A stretch of 64,000 nucleotides of DNA from Hyphomicrobiales bacterium (GCA_900473205.1 UCLB01000007.1:186001-250000); one strand, 5' to 3'; positions 25,704 to 35,480 are shown, numbered from the stretch's first letter. The notes: generated by a model from the sequence alone, not told the origin. Made by a program: numbers and translations.

Positions 25704-27536
25704 TCAGCTCAGCACCAGATGCCCCGGCGAAACTTCGGTATAAAGCCTCGTGGGCGCCTCGTACCCCACAGGCCTGACCGGGCTTTTCAGCTCGTCCGTG
25801 CCAGCATTGCGGCGAATTCCACGCCGGGCCGGATCGGGCACTGGAACCGCCGCCATCAGCTTTTTGGTATAGGGATGTTGCGGGTTGGCGAAGATATCCG
25901 CGCGGGGGCCGATCTCGACGATCTCGCCCAGATACATGACGGCCACGCGGTGGCTGACGCGCTCTACCACCGCCATGTCGTGGCTGATGAAGAGGAAAGC
26001 GATCTTGAACTGTTCCTGAAGGTCCATCAGCAGATTGCAGACCTGCGCCTTGATCGAAACGTCCAAGGCGGAAACGCTTTCATCCGCCACAATGACCTTG
26101 GGGTTGAGCGCTAGCGCTCTGGCAATAGCGACGCGTTGCCGCTGGCCGCCTGAAAACTCGTGCGGATAGCGATCCATCATCGCAGGTGAGAGCCCAACCC
26201 TCTCCAGAAGATCAGCGGCGTTCTTGCGCGCCTGCGACGATGTTGCCGTGCGATGCTTGATCATCGGCTCCGCCACGGCAGCGCCAACCGTCATGCGGGG
26301 ATTGAGGCTGGAGAACGGGTCCTGAAAGATCATTTGTACGCTGCGCCGCATCGCGCGAAGCCCCTGTGGGTCCAGCCGCAGGACATCGTAGCCATCAAGC
26401 GAGACTTCGCCCGACAGCGGTTCGACCAAACGCGTGATCGACCGACCTGTCGTGGATTTACCGCATCCGGATTCACCAACGAGCGAGAGCGTTTCGCCCT
26501 GAAACAGATCGAAGCTGATATTCTCCACAGCATGCACGGCACCCGTCACGCGCCCGAACATTCCCGACCGAATGGCAAAGCGTGTGACGAGATTTTTGAC
26601 CGACAGAACCGGCGTCATGCCACCCATGACCGTATCGCCAAGCTCAGGGCTGTCGCCCACAGCACCCGTCGTCATATCGACTTTCGGAAACCGCAGCGGT
26701 CGCTCATGCCCTTCCATCGAGCCGAGTTTCGGCACCGCCGCCAGCAATGCGCGGGTATAGGGGTGCGATCCGCGATGGAAGATATCGGAAGTTTCTCCGG
26801 TTTCCACTTGATCACCCCGAAACATCACGATTGTTCGGTCAGCAATCTCCGCGACCACGGCCATATCATGGGTAATGAAGAGAACGGCCATGCCCTCTTC
26901 TTCCTGAAGCGTCTTGATGAGATCGAGGATCTGGCCCTGGATTGTCACGTCGAGCGCCGTGGTCGGTTCATCCGCAATCAACAGCTTGGGACGCGATGCA
27001 AGTGCCATGGCGATCATCACACGCTGGCGCATTCCACCGGAAAACTGGTGGGGGTATTCGTCAAAGCGGCCGGACGCATTGGGAATACGAACCTTCTCAA
27101 GAAGACGGATCGTCTCGGCTCTCGCCTGCGCTTTGTCCAGCCCCTTGTGACGAACAAGAACCTCGGAAATCTGCCACCCAATCGTAAAAACCGGGTTGAG
27201 CGACGTCATCGGCTCCTGAAAGATCATCGCGACGTCGTTGCCACGCACATGACGCATGTCCTGTTCGGAAAGCGACAGGATGTCCTTGCCGTTCAACTCG
27301 ACACTGCCTTCAATGCGACTGTTCTTAGGGTCCAACAGGCGCATGAGGGACAGGGAGGTGACGCTTTTTCCAGACCCACTCTCGCCGACAATGGCGACCG
27401 TTTCGCCTGCCTTTACCTCAAATGACAAATCCCGAACGACGCTTTTCCATTCATCATCGATCCGAAAAGATGTGGTCAGATTCCGGACGCGAAGAACTGG
27501 CTCTTCATTGCGCTCACTGTTTGCGGCCATGCTCAT
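25704..27536 (-). CDS. Fused dipeptide/glutathione ABC transporter ATP-binding protein (GsiA-like)
   Basis: Double ATPase of 610 residues joining DppD- and DppF-type domains in one chain. First domain: GESGSGKSV, FQEPMTSLNPVF, FSGGMRQRVMIAMAL and ADEPTTALD. Second domain, from about residue 310: [34 protein letters not shown] and ADESVSALD. A peptide-transporter C-terminal region with HPYTKKLMAAVP follows. Its start overlaps the ggt stop as ATGA. Fused ATPases of this type serve glutathione and oligopeptide importers. Last gene of the operon. Confidence 0.92.
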   Translation of the reverse strand: MSMAANSERNEEPVLRVRNLTTSFRIDDEWKSVVRDLSFEVKAGETVAIVGESGSGKSVTSLSLMRLLDPKNSRIEGSVELNGKDILSLSEQDMRHVRGNDVAMIFQEPMTSLNPVFTIGWQISEVLVRHKGLDKAQARAETIRLLEKVRIPNASGRFDEYPHQFSGGMRQRVMIAMALASRPKLLIADEPTTALDVTIQGQILDLIKTLQEEEGMAVLFITHDMAVVAEIADRTIVMFRGDQVETGETSDIFHRGSHPYTRALLAAVPKLGSMEGHERPLRFPKVDMTTGAVGDSPELGDTVMGGMTPVLSVKNLVTRFAIRSGMFGRVTGAVHAVENISFDLFQGETLSLVGESGCGKSTTGRSITRLVEPLSGEVSLDGYDVLRLDPQGLRAMRRSVQMIFQDPFSSLNPRMTVGAAVAEPMIKHRTATSSQARKNAADLLERVGLSPAMMDRYPHEFSGGQRQRVAIARALALNPKVIVADESVSALDVSIKAQVCNLLMDLQEQFKIAFLFISHDMAVVERVSHRVAVMYLGEIVEIGPRADIFANPQHPYTKKLMAAVPVPDPARRGIRRNAGTDELKSPVRPVGYEAPTRLYTEVSPGHLVLS

Positions 27537-29317
27537 CGCCCCACTGCATAGGCTTGCATCAGGCGCGGTGTGGCGGCGGCGCGCAACAGCCCGTCCGCGT
27601 CACGTCGAGCCGCCGTCAAACGGCCAACGGTCCATGGATCGGCAGGCGTAATATCGTGCCCACGCTGCTTCAGTTCATCCAGAACACCCTGCCCGATACT
27701 CGTCTCGATCATGACATTGCCGGGCTGTCTTGTCCGTGGATAGAAGGAGCCGGGGAAATGAGATGTGTGGAACAGCGGCAGGTCGATGGCTTCCTGAAGG
27801 TTGAGGCCGAAATGCGCGTAACGCAGGAAGAAGGAAAGCTGCCACTGATCCTGCTGATCTCCACCAGGCGTGCCGAAGGCAAGCGTCGGGCGACCCTCGA
27901 ACAGGGCAAGAGAGGGCGTCAATGTCGTGCGCGGGCGCTTGCCCGGCGCAAGTGAGGTCGGCAACCCCGGCTGGAGCCAGAACATTTGCGCGCGCGAATT
28001 GAGGCAGAAACCAAGGCCCGGCACGATGGGTGAGCTTTGCAGCCAGCCACCGGACGGCGTGACCGACACCATGTTTCCTTCGCGGTCGATGACGTCGATA
28101 TGGACGGTATCGCCCCGCTTTTCGGTGAGATGCGACATCGTCGGCTCATAAACCGCGCCGGTGCCTTGCATGGAGTTGAGCATGGAAAGCGTGAGCTTGC
28201 GCTGATTATCGAAACCGGGAATGAGGCCGGGTCTCAATTCCATCGAAGCCTGCTGCGTGATCAGTTTACGACGTTCGTCATTATAGCCATCGGACAGCAA
28301 GGTTTCGACCGGAACCAGCGCGAATTCCGGATCGCCGTAATAGACCTCGCGGTCGGCATAGGCGAGCTTCATGGCTTCCACCACCGTATGCACAAAGTCC
28401 GGACCGGCAGGGTCCATTTTTGCGATATCGATGCCCTTGAGAAGCGCCAGAGATTGCAGCAGGACAGGCCCCTGCCCCCATGGTCCGGTCTTGGCAATTG
28501 TCCAGCCATGATAATCATAGGTCGTCGGTGCTTCTATCGTCGCGTGCCAATCGGCTATGTCATTGGCGGTCAGCACGCCCTTATGGCGCGCGCCGCTCGC
28601 ATCCATGACTTCGGCGTCTTTCAGATAGTCGGCAATCTTTTCGGCGACGAAGCCGCGATAGAAAGCATCGCGAGCCGCCTCGATCCCGGCTTCGCGGTCA
28701 CTCGTCGCCTCCGCCTCTTTCACGATTCGCTTCCAGGTCTCGGCGAGAACCGGGTTCTTGAAGTTGGAAAGTGGCTGCGGCACCGCGCCGCCCGGCACCC
28801 ATGTTTCATAAGACGTCGGCCATTCCTTTTCGAAGAAGTCTGCCAAGCCAGCGATAGAGGCCGAGACACGCGGCAACATGGGGTGGCCGTTTTCCAGATA
28901 GTGGATAGCTGGCTCCAGCACCTCCCGCACGGTCATGGTGCCGTAATCGCGCAGCATCAGCATCCAGCCATCGAAGGCGCCGGGAATGACGGTCGACAGC
29001 AGACCGTCGCCTGGAATGATGTCGATGCCTTCGCTTTTATAATGCTCGATGGTCGCGCCGGCAGGTGCAGGGCCCTGCGCGCAGATAACCTCCACCTTGT
29101 CCTTTTTCTTGGAGTAGATCACCGCGGGCATATCGCCGCCGGGACCGTTCAGATGCGGTTCCAGCACTTGCAGAACAAAGCCGGTGGCGACAGCAGCGTC
29201 AAAAGCATTGCCGCCTTTTTCGAGCATGCTCATGCCAACGGAAGAGGCGATCCAGTGCGTGGAGGTGACGACGCCGAACGTACCGAGGATTTCGGGGCGG
29301 GTTGTGAATGCAGTCAT
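27533..29317 (-). CDS. ggt: Gamma-glutamyltransferase family protein, no signal peptide
   Basis: Ntn-hydrolase of 594 residues related to gamma-glutamyltranspeptidase, which cleaves gamma-glutamyl bonds of glutathione and related peptides. The likely nucleophile is Thr404 in RGDTVHIDVID, the position where the precursor self-cleaves into large and small subunits; PSGGWLQSS and TPGGDQQDQWQ follow in the small subunit. The start at 29317 has AAGGACA upstream and the N-terminus (MTAFTTRPEILGTFG) shows no export signal, so it is predicted cytoplasmic. It sits between permease and ATPase genes of a peptide importer, suggesting hydrolysis of imported gamma-glutamyl peptides. Confidence 0.88.
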   Translation of the reverse strand: MTAFTTRPEILGTFGVVTSTHWIASSVGMSMLEKGGNAFDAAVATGFVLQVLEPHLNGPGGDMPAVIYSKKKDKVEVICAQGPAPAGATIEHYKSEGIDIIPGDGLLSTVIPGAFDGWMLMLRDYGTMTVREVLEPAIHYLENGHPMLPRVSASIAGLADFFEKEWPTSYETWVPGGAVPQPLSNFKNPVLAETWKRIVKEAEATSDREAGIEAARDAFYRGFVAEKIADYLKDAEVMDASGARHKGVLTANDIADWHATIEAPTTYDYHGWTIAKTGPWGQGPVLLQSLALLKGIDIAKMDPAGPDFVHTVVEAMKLAYADREVYYGDPEFALVPVETLLSDGYNDERRKLITQQASMELRPGLIPGFDNQRKLTLSMLNSMQGTGAVYEPTMSHLTEKRGDTVHIDVIDREGNMVSVTPSGGWLQSSPIVPGLGFCLNSRAQMFWLQPGLPTSLAPGKRPRTTLTPSLALFEGRPTLAFGTPGGDQQDQWQLSFFLRYAHFGLNLQEAIDLPLFHTSHFPGSFYPRTRQPGNVMIETSIGQGVLDELKQRGHDITPADPWTVGRLTAARRDADGLLRAAATPRLMQAYAVGR

Positions 29318-29342
29318 GTCTATGTCCTTCGGTCCATAAATT

Positions 29343-30212
29343 TCAGTGTTCGCGTGGGTCAAGCGCATCGCGCAGGCCATCACCCAGAAGGTTGAAGCCG
29401 ATAACCACGAGGAAGATTGCAGCGCCCGGCCACATGGCCATCCATGGTGCTTGTGAAAGGTAGTTCTTGGCCACGTTCAACATCGACCCCCAGCTCGCCG
29501 CCGGTGCCTGCTGGCCAAGCCCCAGAAACGAAAGGCTGGCTTCTGCGATAATGGCAGTGGCAACCGTCAACGTTGCCTGCACGATGATCGGCGGCACGAT
29601 GTTGGGCAGAATGTAACGCAGCATGATGTCGTGATGGCCAAGGCCAATCGAACGCGCGCCCTCGATGTAATCTTCGGTTTTCACCGCCAAAACCTGAGCG
29701 CGCGTCAGCCTGATGAAGATCGGCATGGCGGAAAGACCAATCGCAATCATCGCGTTGCTGAGGCTTGGCCCCAGAAATGCGGCTAGCGCAATCGCCATGA
29801 TGAGGAAGGGCATTGCCAGAAAGGCTTCCGTGATGCGCGAAATGACCTGATCGATCCATCCGCCGAAATAGCCCGATACGAGCCCAAGCGGCACACCCGC
29901 CGCAACCGCGATGGCAACGGAAATCACACCCGCCATGAGCGAAGCCTGCGCGCCCCAGATCATGCGCGAGAGAATGTCTCGCCCGATATCATCCGTACCC
30001 ATCCAGTGCGCAAGCGATGGTGCCTTGCGGATTGCACTCCAGCTCGTTGCATAGGGATCAGCCAGCGGCAAAAGCGGTGCGACGACTGCCAGCAGCGCGA
30101 AGAATGTTATGATGATCAGCCCGGCAATGGCGCTTTTGTTGCGCTTCATTTTTTTCCAGGCGCGGCTCTCGGACTTCTGAGCGACTGGACCTGTCTCTAT
30201 GGCGGCGCTCAT
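29343..30212 (-). CDS. Dipeptide/glutathione-type ABC permease (DppC/GsiD-like)
   Basis: Permease of 289 residues. The cytosolic N-terminus SRAWKKMKRNKSAIAGLIII is the OppC_N signature, followed by about six helices and the EAA loop EGARSIGLGHHDIMLRYILPN. The C-terminus FNLLGDGLRDALDPR is diagnostic. The start at 30212 overlaps the upstream permease stop as ATGA; the longer frame to 30296 lies within that gene. Confidence 0.92.
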   Translation of the reverse strand: MSAAIETGPVAQKSESRAWKKMKRNKSAIAGLIIITFFALLAVVAPLLPLADPYATSWSAIRKAPSLAHWMGTDDIGRDILSRMIWGAQASLMAGVISVAIAVAAGVPLGLVSGYFGGWIDQVISRITEAFLAMPFLIMAIALAAFLGPSLSNAMIAIGLSAMPIFIRLTRAQVLAVKTEDYIEGARSIGLGHHDIMLRYILPNIVPPIIVQATLTVATAIIAEASLSFLGLGQQAPAASWGSMLNVAKNYLSQAPWMAMWPGAAIFLVVIGFNLLGDGLRDALDPREH

Positions 30213-31156
30213 ATCGCAGTCCTCATACGGGGGTTGAGCAACACGGTGACGACATCGGCCAGCAGGTTCATGAGAATGAAGCCGACAGCGCTGCACAGAA
30301 CGACGCCCTGAACGACGGCGTAATCACGCGTGAAGACGGCATCGACAATGAGTTTGCCAAAGCCCGGAATGGTGAAGATTTGTTCGGTCAACACGGCACC
30401 GGCCAGCAGTTCGCCAAACAACAATGCTGCAAGAGTGATGATGGGCAAAAGCGCATTGCGGAAAGAATGGCTGAAAATGACCTGCCAGTTGGAAAGACCC
30501 TTTGCGCGCGCCGTGCGGATGTAATCCGACTTCATGACGGAGAGCATGGCCGAGCGTGTGTGCCTCATCAAGGTTGCCGCCAAGGCGTTTCCAAGAACGA
30601 AGGACGGCATGATCATGGTCTGGATCGACCGTACGGGATCAACGAAAATCGATTCGTAGCCCGATGCTGGCAGCCATCCCAGCTGCACCGACACCAGTAG
30701 AATAAGCATAATGCCCAGCCAGAAGTTCGGGATCGAAAGCCCTGACAGCGCGACGATGTTGGAGACATAGTCGATCCATGTGTTCTGCTTGACTGCGGCC
30801 AGAATACCAATCGGTACGCCGATAATGAGCGCAAAAAACATCGACATGAGCGCAAGCTGGATCGTAACGGGAAGCTTCTGTCCGATCAGTTCAAGAACCG
30901 GCTGATTGGTCCTGAGCGAAATTCCGAAATCACCCTGCAACACGGAGCCGAGCCAATAGAAATACTGGTAGATGAAAGGATCATTCATCCGGTATCTCTC
31001 CCGTAAAAGCTCGATAACAACAGGGTCGCGCTCCTCACCCGCCATGGCGAGAATAGGGTCACCAGGCAACAGCTTTTGCAGGGAAAACACGAAAATGGAG
31101 ATGATGAGCAGCGTCGGAATGGCCACCAGAAGCCGCTTGCCGATGTATATATGCAT
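30209..31156 (-). CDS. Dipeptide/glutathione-type ABC permease (DppB/GsiC-like)
   Basis: Permease of 315 residues. N-terminus MHIYIGKRLLVAIPTLLIIS and LLPGDP are typical, followed by RYRMNDPFIYQYFYWLGSVL, the EAA loop RTARAKGLSNWQVIFSHSFRN and the terminal NLLADVVTVLLNPR. AAGGATC lies 5' of the ATG at 31156. It follows the binding-protein gene by 83 bp. Confidence 0.92.
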   Translation of the reverse strand: MHIYIGKRLLVAIPTLLIISIFVFSLQKLLPGDPILAMAGEERDPVVIELLRERYRMNDPFIYQYFYWLGSVLQGDFGISLRTNQPVLELIGQKLPVTIQLALMSMFFALIIGVPIGILAAVKQNTWIDYVSNIVALSGLSIPNFWLGIMLILLVSVQLGWLPASGYESIFVDPVRSIQTMIMPSFVLGNALAATLMRHTRSAMLSVMKSDYIRTARAKGLSNWQVIFSHSFRNALLPIITLAALLFGELLAGAVLTEQIFTIPGFGKLIVDAVFTRDYAVVQGVVLCSAVGFILMNLLADVVTVLLNPRMRTAI

Positions 31157-31239
31157 GGGATGATCCTTGTGGCGCGCAGGCCGTGTCGGGATTTCCCGAT
31201 ACGCGGCAAGCACCACGTATCGGGAAAACAATCGTCGTC

Positions 31240-32751
31240 TTACGAACCCTTTTTCACGCCGGTCAGACGGATCATGCCATCAGAGGAAGGCTGGAAACCG
31301 GTGACGGCTTTCGACGTTGCATAGAGATAGGCCTGGTGACCCAGATAGATCAGCGGAAGATCCTCATCGAGAATCTTGGTCGCCGCGTCATACTTCTCTT
31401 TACGCACCGCATTGTCTGTCGAGGCACGAGCCTCGTTCAGCAGCTTGTCCACGTCCGGATTGCAATATTTCGTGTCGTTGACGCCGCCCTTGCAGGTCAC
31501 GAACTGGTGGATATTGCCATCCGGGTCGGACCGGCCCGACCAGTCTGAGCGCGAAAGCACGTAATTGCCTGCCGTCTGCTCCGACAGCAGCGTCGCGAAC
31601 TCCGTTGCCTTCAGCTTTACGTCGAAGCCTGCTTCTGCCACCATGGCCTGAATGACCTGCATCATCTGGGTCTGCGTGGTGTTGTTGGCGTGCTGCAACT
31701 CGATTTCGAAGCGGTCATAGCCAGCCTCCTTCATCAGCGCCTTTGCCTTCTCAACATCGCGGGCTGGCACCGGGATATCCTTGTTGAACCACGGGCTGGT
31801 CGAAGGCCAAGGCTGATTTCCAGCCACCGCAGTTCCCTCAAACACGACCTGATTGATAGCCTCGCGGTCAATGGCCAGCGAAAATGCCTGACGCAGGCGC
31901 TTGTCCTTACCGAACGGATTGTCGGCACGCGCGCCATTTCCAATATTGGCATACATGGCCATGTAACCGGGACCGACAACCTCGCCATAGGTCAGCTTCG
32001 GATCGTCCTTGACCGATGCGGCGTCGGATGCGGAAATGCGCTCTGCCATATCGAGGTCACCGGCGCGCAGATTGGCGAGACGCACGGTCGTATCCGGGAT
32101 CGGGAGGAATGTGACCTTGTCGAGGAAAATATTGTCCTTGTTCCAGTAATCCTCAAACTTCTCCAGAACGATGCGGTCCTGCTGAATGCGTTCGACAAAT
32201 TTGAATGGCCCGGCGCAAACCGGCTTAGAGCCGAAATTGGCGCCAAGCTCTTTTCCGGCCTTCGGCGAAATCATCATGCCCGCGCGGTCGGAAAGCTGCG
32301 CCAGAAGGCTCGCATCGGGGATTTTGAGGGTAAACTTGATCTGATACGGAGCCGTCGCTTCGACTTTCGCGACCGAGGCAAGCTCGCTCTTGCGCCGCGA
32401 TTCCGGCATCGTCATGTTGCGTTCGATGGTATAGACGGCGGCTTCAGCATTGAAGGGCGTTCCATCGTGGAAGACAACGCCTTCACGCAAATCCATGGTC
32501 AGCGTGCTGCCATTATCACCCCAGGCCCATTTCGTTGCCAGCTGCGGAACGACCGCCAGATTGTTGTCGAGATCGACAAGCTTGTCGCACATGCTGGTGT
32601 AAACGAGACGCCCGACGAAGGTGCGGGACTGGGCAGGATCGAGCACATCGGCGTCATCTTGCAAACCAATACGAATGTCTGCCGCGTGAAGTGTGGATGA
32701 AAGGAGTGCTGCTGCCAGCACGTAACCGGAAAATTTTATCTGTCTTTTCAT
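31240..32751 (-). CDS. Peptide/glutathione-type ABC transporter substrate-binding protein (family 5)
   Basis: Periplasmic binding protein of 503 residues. Signal peptide MKRQIKFSGYVLAAALLSST-LHA; the mature protein opens with ADIRIGLQDDADVLDPAQSRTF. Family 5 blocks are LREGVVFHDGTPFNAE and the C-terminal DEDLPLIYLGHQAYLYA. Operon mates are two permeases, a gamma-glutamyltransferase and a fused ATPase, which together suggest gamma-glutamyl peptides or glutathione as ligand. Other peptides remain possible. Confidence 0.88.
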   Translation of the reverse strand: MKRQIKFSGYVLAAALLSSTLHAADIRIGLQDDADVLDPAQSRTFVGRLVYTSMCDKLVDLDNNLAVVPQLATKWAWGDNGSTLTMDLREGVVFHDGTPFNAEAAVYTIERNMTMPESRRKSELASVAKVEATAPYQIKFTLKIPDASLLAQLSDRAGMMISPKAGKELGANFGSKPVCAGPFKFVERIQQDRIVLEKFEDYWNKDNIFLDKVTFLPIPDTTVRLANLRAGDLDMAERISASDAASVKDDPKLTYGEVVGPGYMAMYANIGNGARADNPFGKDKRLRQAFSLAIDREAINQVVFEGTAVAGNQPWPSTSPWFNKDIPVPARDVEKAKALMKEAGYDRFEIELQHANNTTQTQMMQVIQAMVAEAGFDVKLKATEFATLLSEQTAGNYVLSRSDWSGRSDPDGNIHQFVTCKGGVNDTKYCNPDVDKLLNEARASTDNAVRKEKYDAATKILDEDLPLIYLGHQAYLYATSKAVTGFQPSSDGMIRLTGVKKGS

Positions 32752-32832
32752 GTCTTTGTTCCTCTGGTCGGTTTGTTTGGCAGCCGGTTTTCCGGTTCTT
32801 GCCGTTACGGAGGGCTTCCCCGCATCAGTCAG

Positions 32833-33570
32833 TCAGCCATCTCCCTTGGATGAGTGGTCAAGGTGATCCATGGAGGTCTGGCGGATAAGGCGTTCCTGAA
32901 GCGTCAGCAGATGGTTGCGCATCGCCTCACCCGCTTTGGACGGATCCCGTTCAGCAATCGCATCGATAATCTCGTCGTGCTGGTCGCGCGATTCCTTCAA
33001 GGTCCGGTCAATGCGGCGGGCGCGTTCTCGCACCGCCTGCCAGGACGGGTCCTGGCGAACGCGGTTGACCACGTCGAACAGTGAGAGAAACAGCTGGTTT
33101 CCGGCGCTTTGCGCGATCAACCTGTGCAGCGAGCCATCCCACAATTCACGCCAGTCGGCATCCGTGCGTTCGTAAATCTTGGCGCAGGTCTCGCGCATAC
33201 GGGCGATGTCGGAAGGCTTAGCGCGCATGGCTGCGAGCTGCGCCAGCTGTGGCTCGAGACGAAGGCGAACCTCCATGATCTCCATGAAATTGGTTCCGTC
33301 AACGAGGCTCGCCGCATGGTCGCCCCAACTGTCCGGCTTTTGACCGAGAAATGTGCCCGCACCCTGCTTGCGCCAAATCAGACCTTCCGCCTCCAGCACT
33401 TCCAGCGCCCGACGAATCTCGCGCCTGCCCACGCCGAGACGCTCGGATAGCGTCCGCTCGGTCGGCAATTTCCCGTCTCGACCGAAGGCGCTGACGGCAA
33501 TCAGCTCACGCAATCGCTCGAGTGCGTAATTGGCGTTTTCCGGTCCGAGGATTTTGGAGTTGTCGGTCAT
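32833..33570 (-). CDS. GntR-family regulator (FadR/FCD subfamily)
   Basis: Regulator of 245 residues. Winged helix with LPTERTLSERLGVGRREIRRALEVLEAEGLI and wing RKQGAGTFLG (about residues 39-80). FCD effector domain with MEVRLRLEPQLAQLAAMR and the histidine-bearing SLHRLIAQSAGN. First gene of the minus-strand peptide-importer cluster, 81 bp before the binding-protein gene. An inverted repeat overlaps its own start codon, suggesting autoregulation. Confidence 0.88.
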   Translation of the reverse strand: MTDNSKILGPENANYALERLRELIAVSAFGRDGKLPTERTLSERLGVGRREIRRALEVLEAEGLIWRKQGAGTFLGQKPDSWGDHAASLVDGTNFMEIMEVRLRLEPQLAQLAAMRAKPSDIARMRETCAKIYERTDADWRELWDGSLHRLIAQSAGNQLFLSLFDVVNRVRQDPSWQAVRERARRIDRTLKESRDQHDEIIDAIAERDPSKAGEAMRNHLLTLQERLIRQTSMDHLDHSSKGDG

Positions 33571-33584
33571 TGGTTCGTACCAAT
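33569..33584. promoter_or_regulatory. Candidate GntR operator over the regulator start codon
   Basis: ATTGGT-TCGT-ACCAAT inverted repeat, whose first two bases belong to the GntR start codon. A related TTGGTT lies at 33591. The TGGT-N-ACCA shape fits FCD-type GntR operators. Confidence 0.45.
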
Positions 33585-33689
33585 TATTTATTGGTTCAAA
33601 TCAATCCGTAAAAAGGAGAAGCGTCAAGCTTAATTTTTGATCGTGCGCGAATTTTATGCATTGACGCTAAAGTGCGGGATGTGGGCGCT

Positions 33690-34421
33690 CTACTGGGTCC
33701 GCGATGCAATCCGGTCTTTCATGGCGCGGACGATGGTCGCATCGGTCTGTTTGAGTGTGGAGCCAGAGAAGCCAAAATCGACGACCGCAGGGTTATTTGA
33801 GACAACGCTTGATGAGCAGGAGGAATGCACTTCGGAAACATCGAGCTTAGCAAGCAACCTATCGATCGTCTCGAGATTCACGCCTGAGCCCGGCATGATC
33901 GAAATCCGCCCGGCAGCAGTCTTTACCGCCGTCTTGAGGTCATCAATTCCATCTGATGCCGACACCGCACGACCCGAGGACAATATTCTCTCGAAACCAC
34001 AGGCTATGGCGATCTCGATTGCCTCTTCCATATCCGGCACCAGATCGAACGCGCGGTGCAAGGTGCGCGGCATGGAGCCAATCACCTCTGACAATTGCAT
34101 CAAAGCGTTCTGATCCAGTCGGCCATCGGGCAGATTGGCGCCGAAGACAACACCTGCTATGCCGCAGGATGCAGAAAACCGTATGTCATCTTCCATCACA
34201 GCAAGTTCGTCGGCGGAATAGACGAAGTCACCAACACGCGGTCGGATCATCGCATAACAGGGCACTGGTGAACGTCCGGCAAGGCTCATCAACCCCACCG
34301 ATGGCGTCAGCCCACCCACGGATAGCGCGCTGCAAAGCTCGATCCGGTCCGCACCGCCTTTGATTGCGGCTTTGAGACCAGCAATGTCATCGACACAGAC
34401 TTCCAGCAAAATATCAGCCAT
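33690..34421 (-). CDS. cutC: CutC family protein
   Basis: TIM-barrel protein of 243 residues, the normal CutC length. Characteristic blocks: LLEVCVDDIAGLKAAIKGGADRIELC, SVGGLTPSVGLM, PVPCYAMIRPRVGDFVYS, FGANLPDGRLD, and LHRAFDLVPD. The family was named for copper homeostasis, but its biochemical role is unsettled. Here it is the last gene of a minus-strand operon for sugar import and MurQ-type catabolism, 42 bp after the ATPase gene. That context points to sugar metabolism; inference only. Confidence 0.88.
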   Translation of the reverse strand: MADILLEVCVDDIAGLKAAIKGGADRIELCSALSVGGLTPSVGLMSLAGRSPVPCYAMIRPRVGDFVYSADELAVMEDDIRFSASCGIAGVVFGANLPDGRLDQNALMQLSEVIGSMPRTLHRAFDLVPDMEEAIEIAIACGFERILSSGRAVSASDGIDDLKTAVKTAAGRISIMPGSGVNLETIDRLLAKLDVSEVHSSCSSSVVSNNPAVVDFGFSGSTLKQTDATIVRAMKDRIASRTQ

Positions 34422-34463
34422 GGGAGACCTGACGCAGCGATTTTAGGAAGGCAAAACGAAGGA

Positions 34464-35465
34464 TCATCGAATGACGTTGCCGCCATCGTCAAACCGATGC
34501 GTGGCATCGCCACTGGGCGAGGCATAAACCACATCGTCAGGCGCATAGGCATGTTCACCGAACATCCGAACTGTCAGAAGGCCGATGGCATCGCTTTCCA
34601 GATAGACGATTGTGTCTGCGCCCAGATGCTCAACATGCACGACTTTGCCTGACCATGTCCCGCTATCGCGCGACAGCACGATGTGTTCAGGACGAATACC
34701 CAGCGTCTTGTAGCCGCTTTCGTCCATCCGTTCGGCATCGATGAAATTCATCTGTGGCGAGCCGATAAAACCTGCGACGAATAGATTGGCCGGGCGGTTA
34801 TAGAGTTCCATGGGCGAACCGACCTGCTCGATGCGACCGGCGTTGAGAACGACGATCTTGTCGGCCAGCGTCATCGCCTCGACCTGGTCATGGGTCACAT
34901 AAATCATCGTCGCCTTCAGGCGACGGTGAAGACGGGCAATCTCTAGGCGCGTTTGAACGCGTAGTGCTGCATCGAGATTGGAAAGCGGTTCGTCAAACAG
35001 GAAAAGCGTCGGTTCGCGCACGATCGCGCGGCCAATCGCAACGCGCTGGCGCTGGCCGCCGGACAGTTCTGCCGGACGCCGTTCCAGATAAGGTCCGAGC
35101 GACAGCAGGGAGGACGCATTGGCAACCCGCGCCTCTATTTCATCCTTCGGCGTTCCGGCCTGCTTGAGACCGAGACCCATATTATCTTTCACCGTCAGAT
35201 GCGGATAAAGCGCGTAGGACTGGAAAACCATGGCAATGCCGCGCTTGGCGGGGGGCACAGCAGACACTTCCCGACCATCGATGACGATTTCGCCGGAGCT
35301 GATATCCTCAAGCCCCGCGATGGTTCGCAGCAAAGTGGATTTGCCGCAGCCCGATGGGCCGACGAAGATCACGAACTCGCCGTCCTTGACCTCCAGATCG
35401 ATGCCTTTCAGCACGTCGACAGTGCCAAAGGATTTTGCGACGGATTTGAGTGTCAGATTACCCAA
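34464..35465 (-). CDS. Sugar ABC transporter ATP-binding protein (MsmK/UgpC type)
   Basis: CUT1-family ATPase, 333 residues. Walker [11 protein letters not shown]-loop [13 protein letters not shown], signature [15 protein letters not shown], Walker [14 protein letters not shown]-loop [11 protein letters not shown], and a C-terminal regulatory TOBE region with [11 protein letters not shown]. It energises the MalF/MalG-type permeases encoded just upstream. 15 bp separate it from the oxidoreductase gene, so it belongs to the same operon. Confidence 0.93.
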   Translation of the reverse strand: MGNLTLKSVAKSFGTVDVLKGIDLEVKDGEFVIFVGPSGCGKSTLLRTIAGLEDISSGEIVIDGREVSAVPPAKRGIAMVFQSYALYPHLTVKDNMGLGLKQAGTPKDEIEARVANASSLLSLGPYLERRPAELSGGQRQRVAIGRAIVREPTLFLFDEPLSNLDAALRVQTRLEIARLHRRLKATMIYVTHDQVEAMTLADKIVVLNAGRIEQVGSPMELYNRPANLFVAGFIGSPQMNFIDAERMDESGYKTLGIRPEHIVLSRDSGTWSGKVVHVEHLGADTIVYLESDAIGLLTVRMFGEHAYAPDDVVYASPSGDATHRFDDGGNVIR

Positions 35466-35480
35466 GGATTTTCTCCAGAT

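Noticed and set aside
26253-27425. Plus-strand frame of about 390 codons opposite the fused ATPase
   Set aside because: Antisense shadow with histidine/arginine-rich sequence and no domain.
28037-29395. Long plus-strand frame of about 450 codons opposite ggt
   Set aside because: Antisense shadow; the ggt product on the minus strand is full-length and well conserved.
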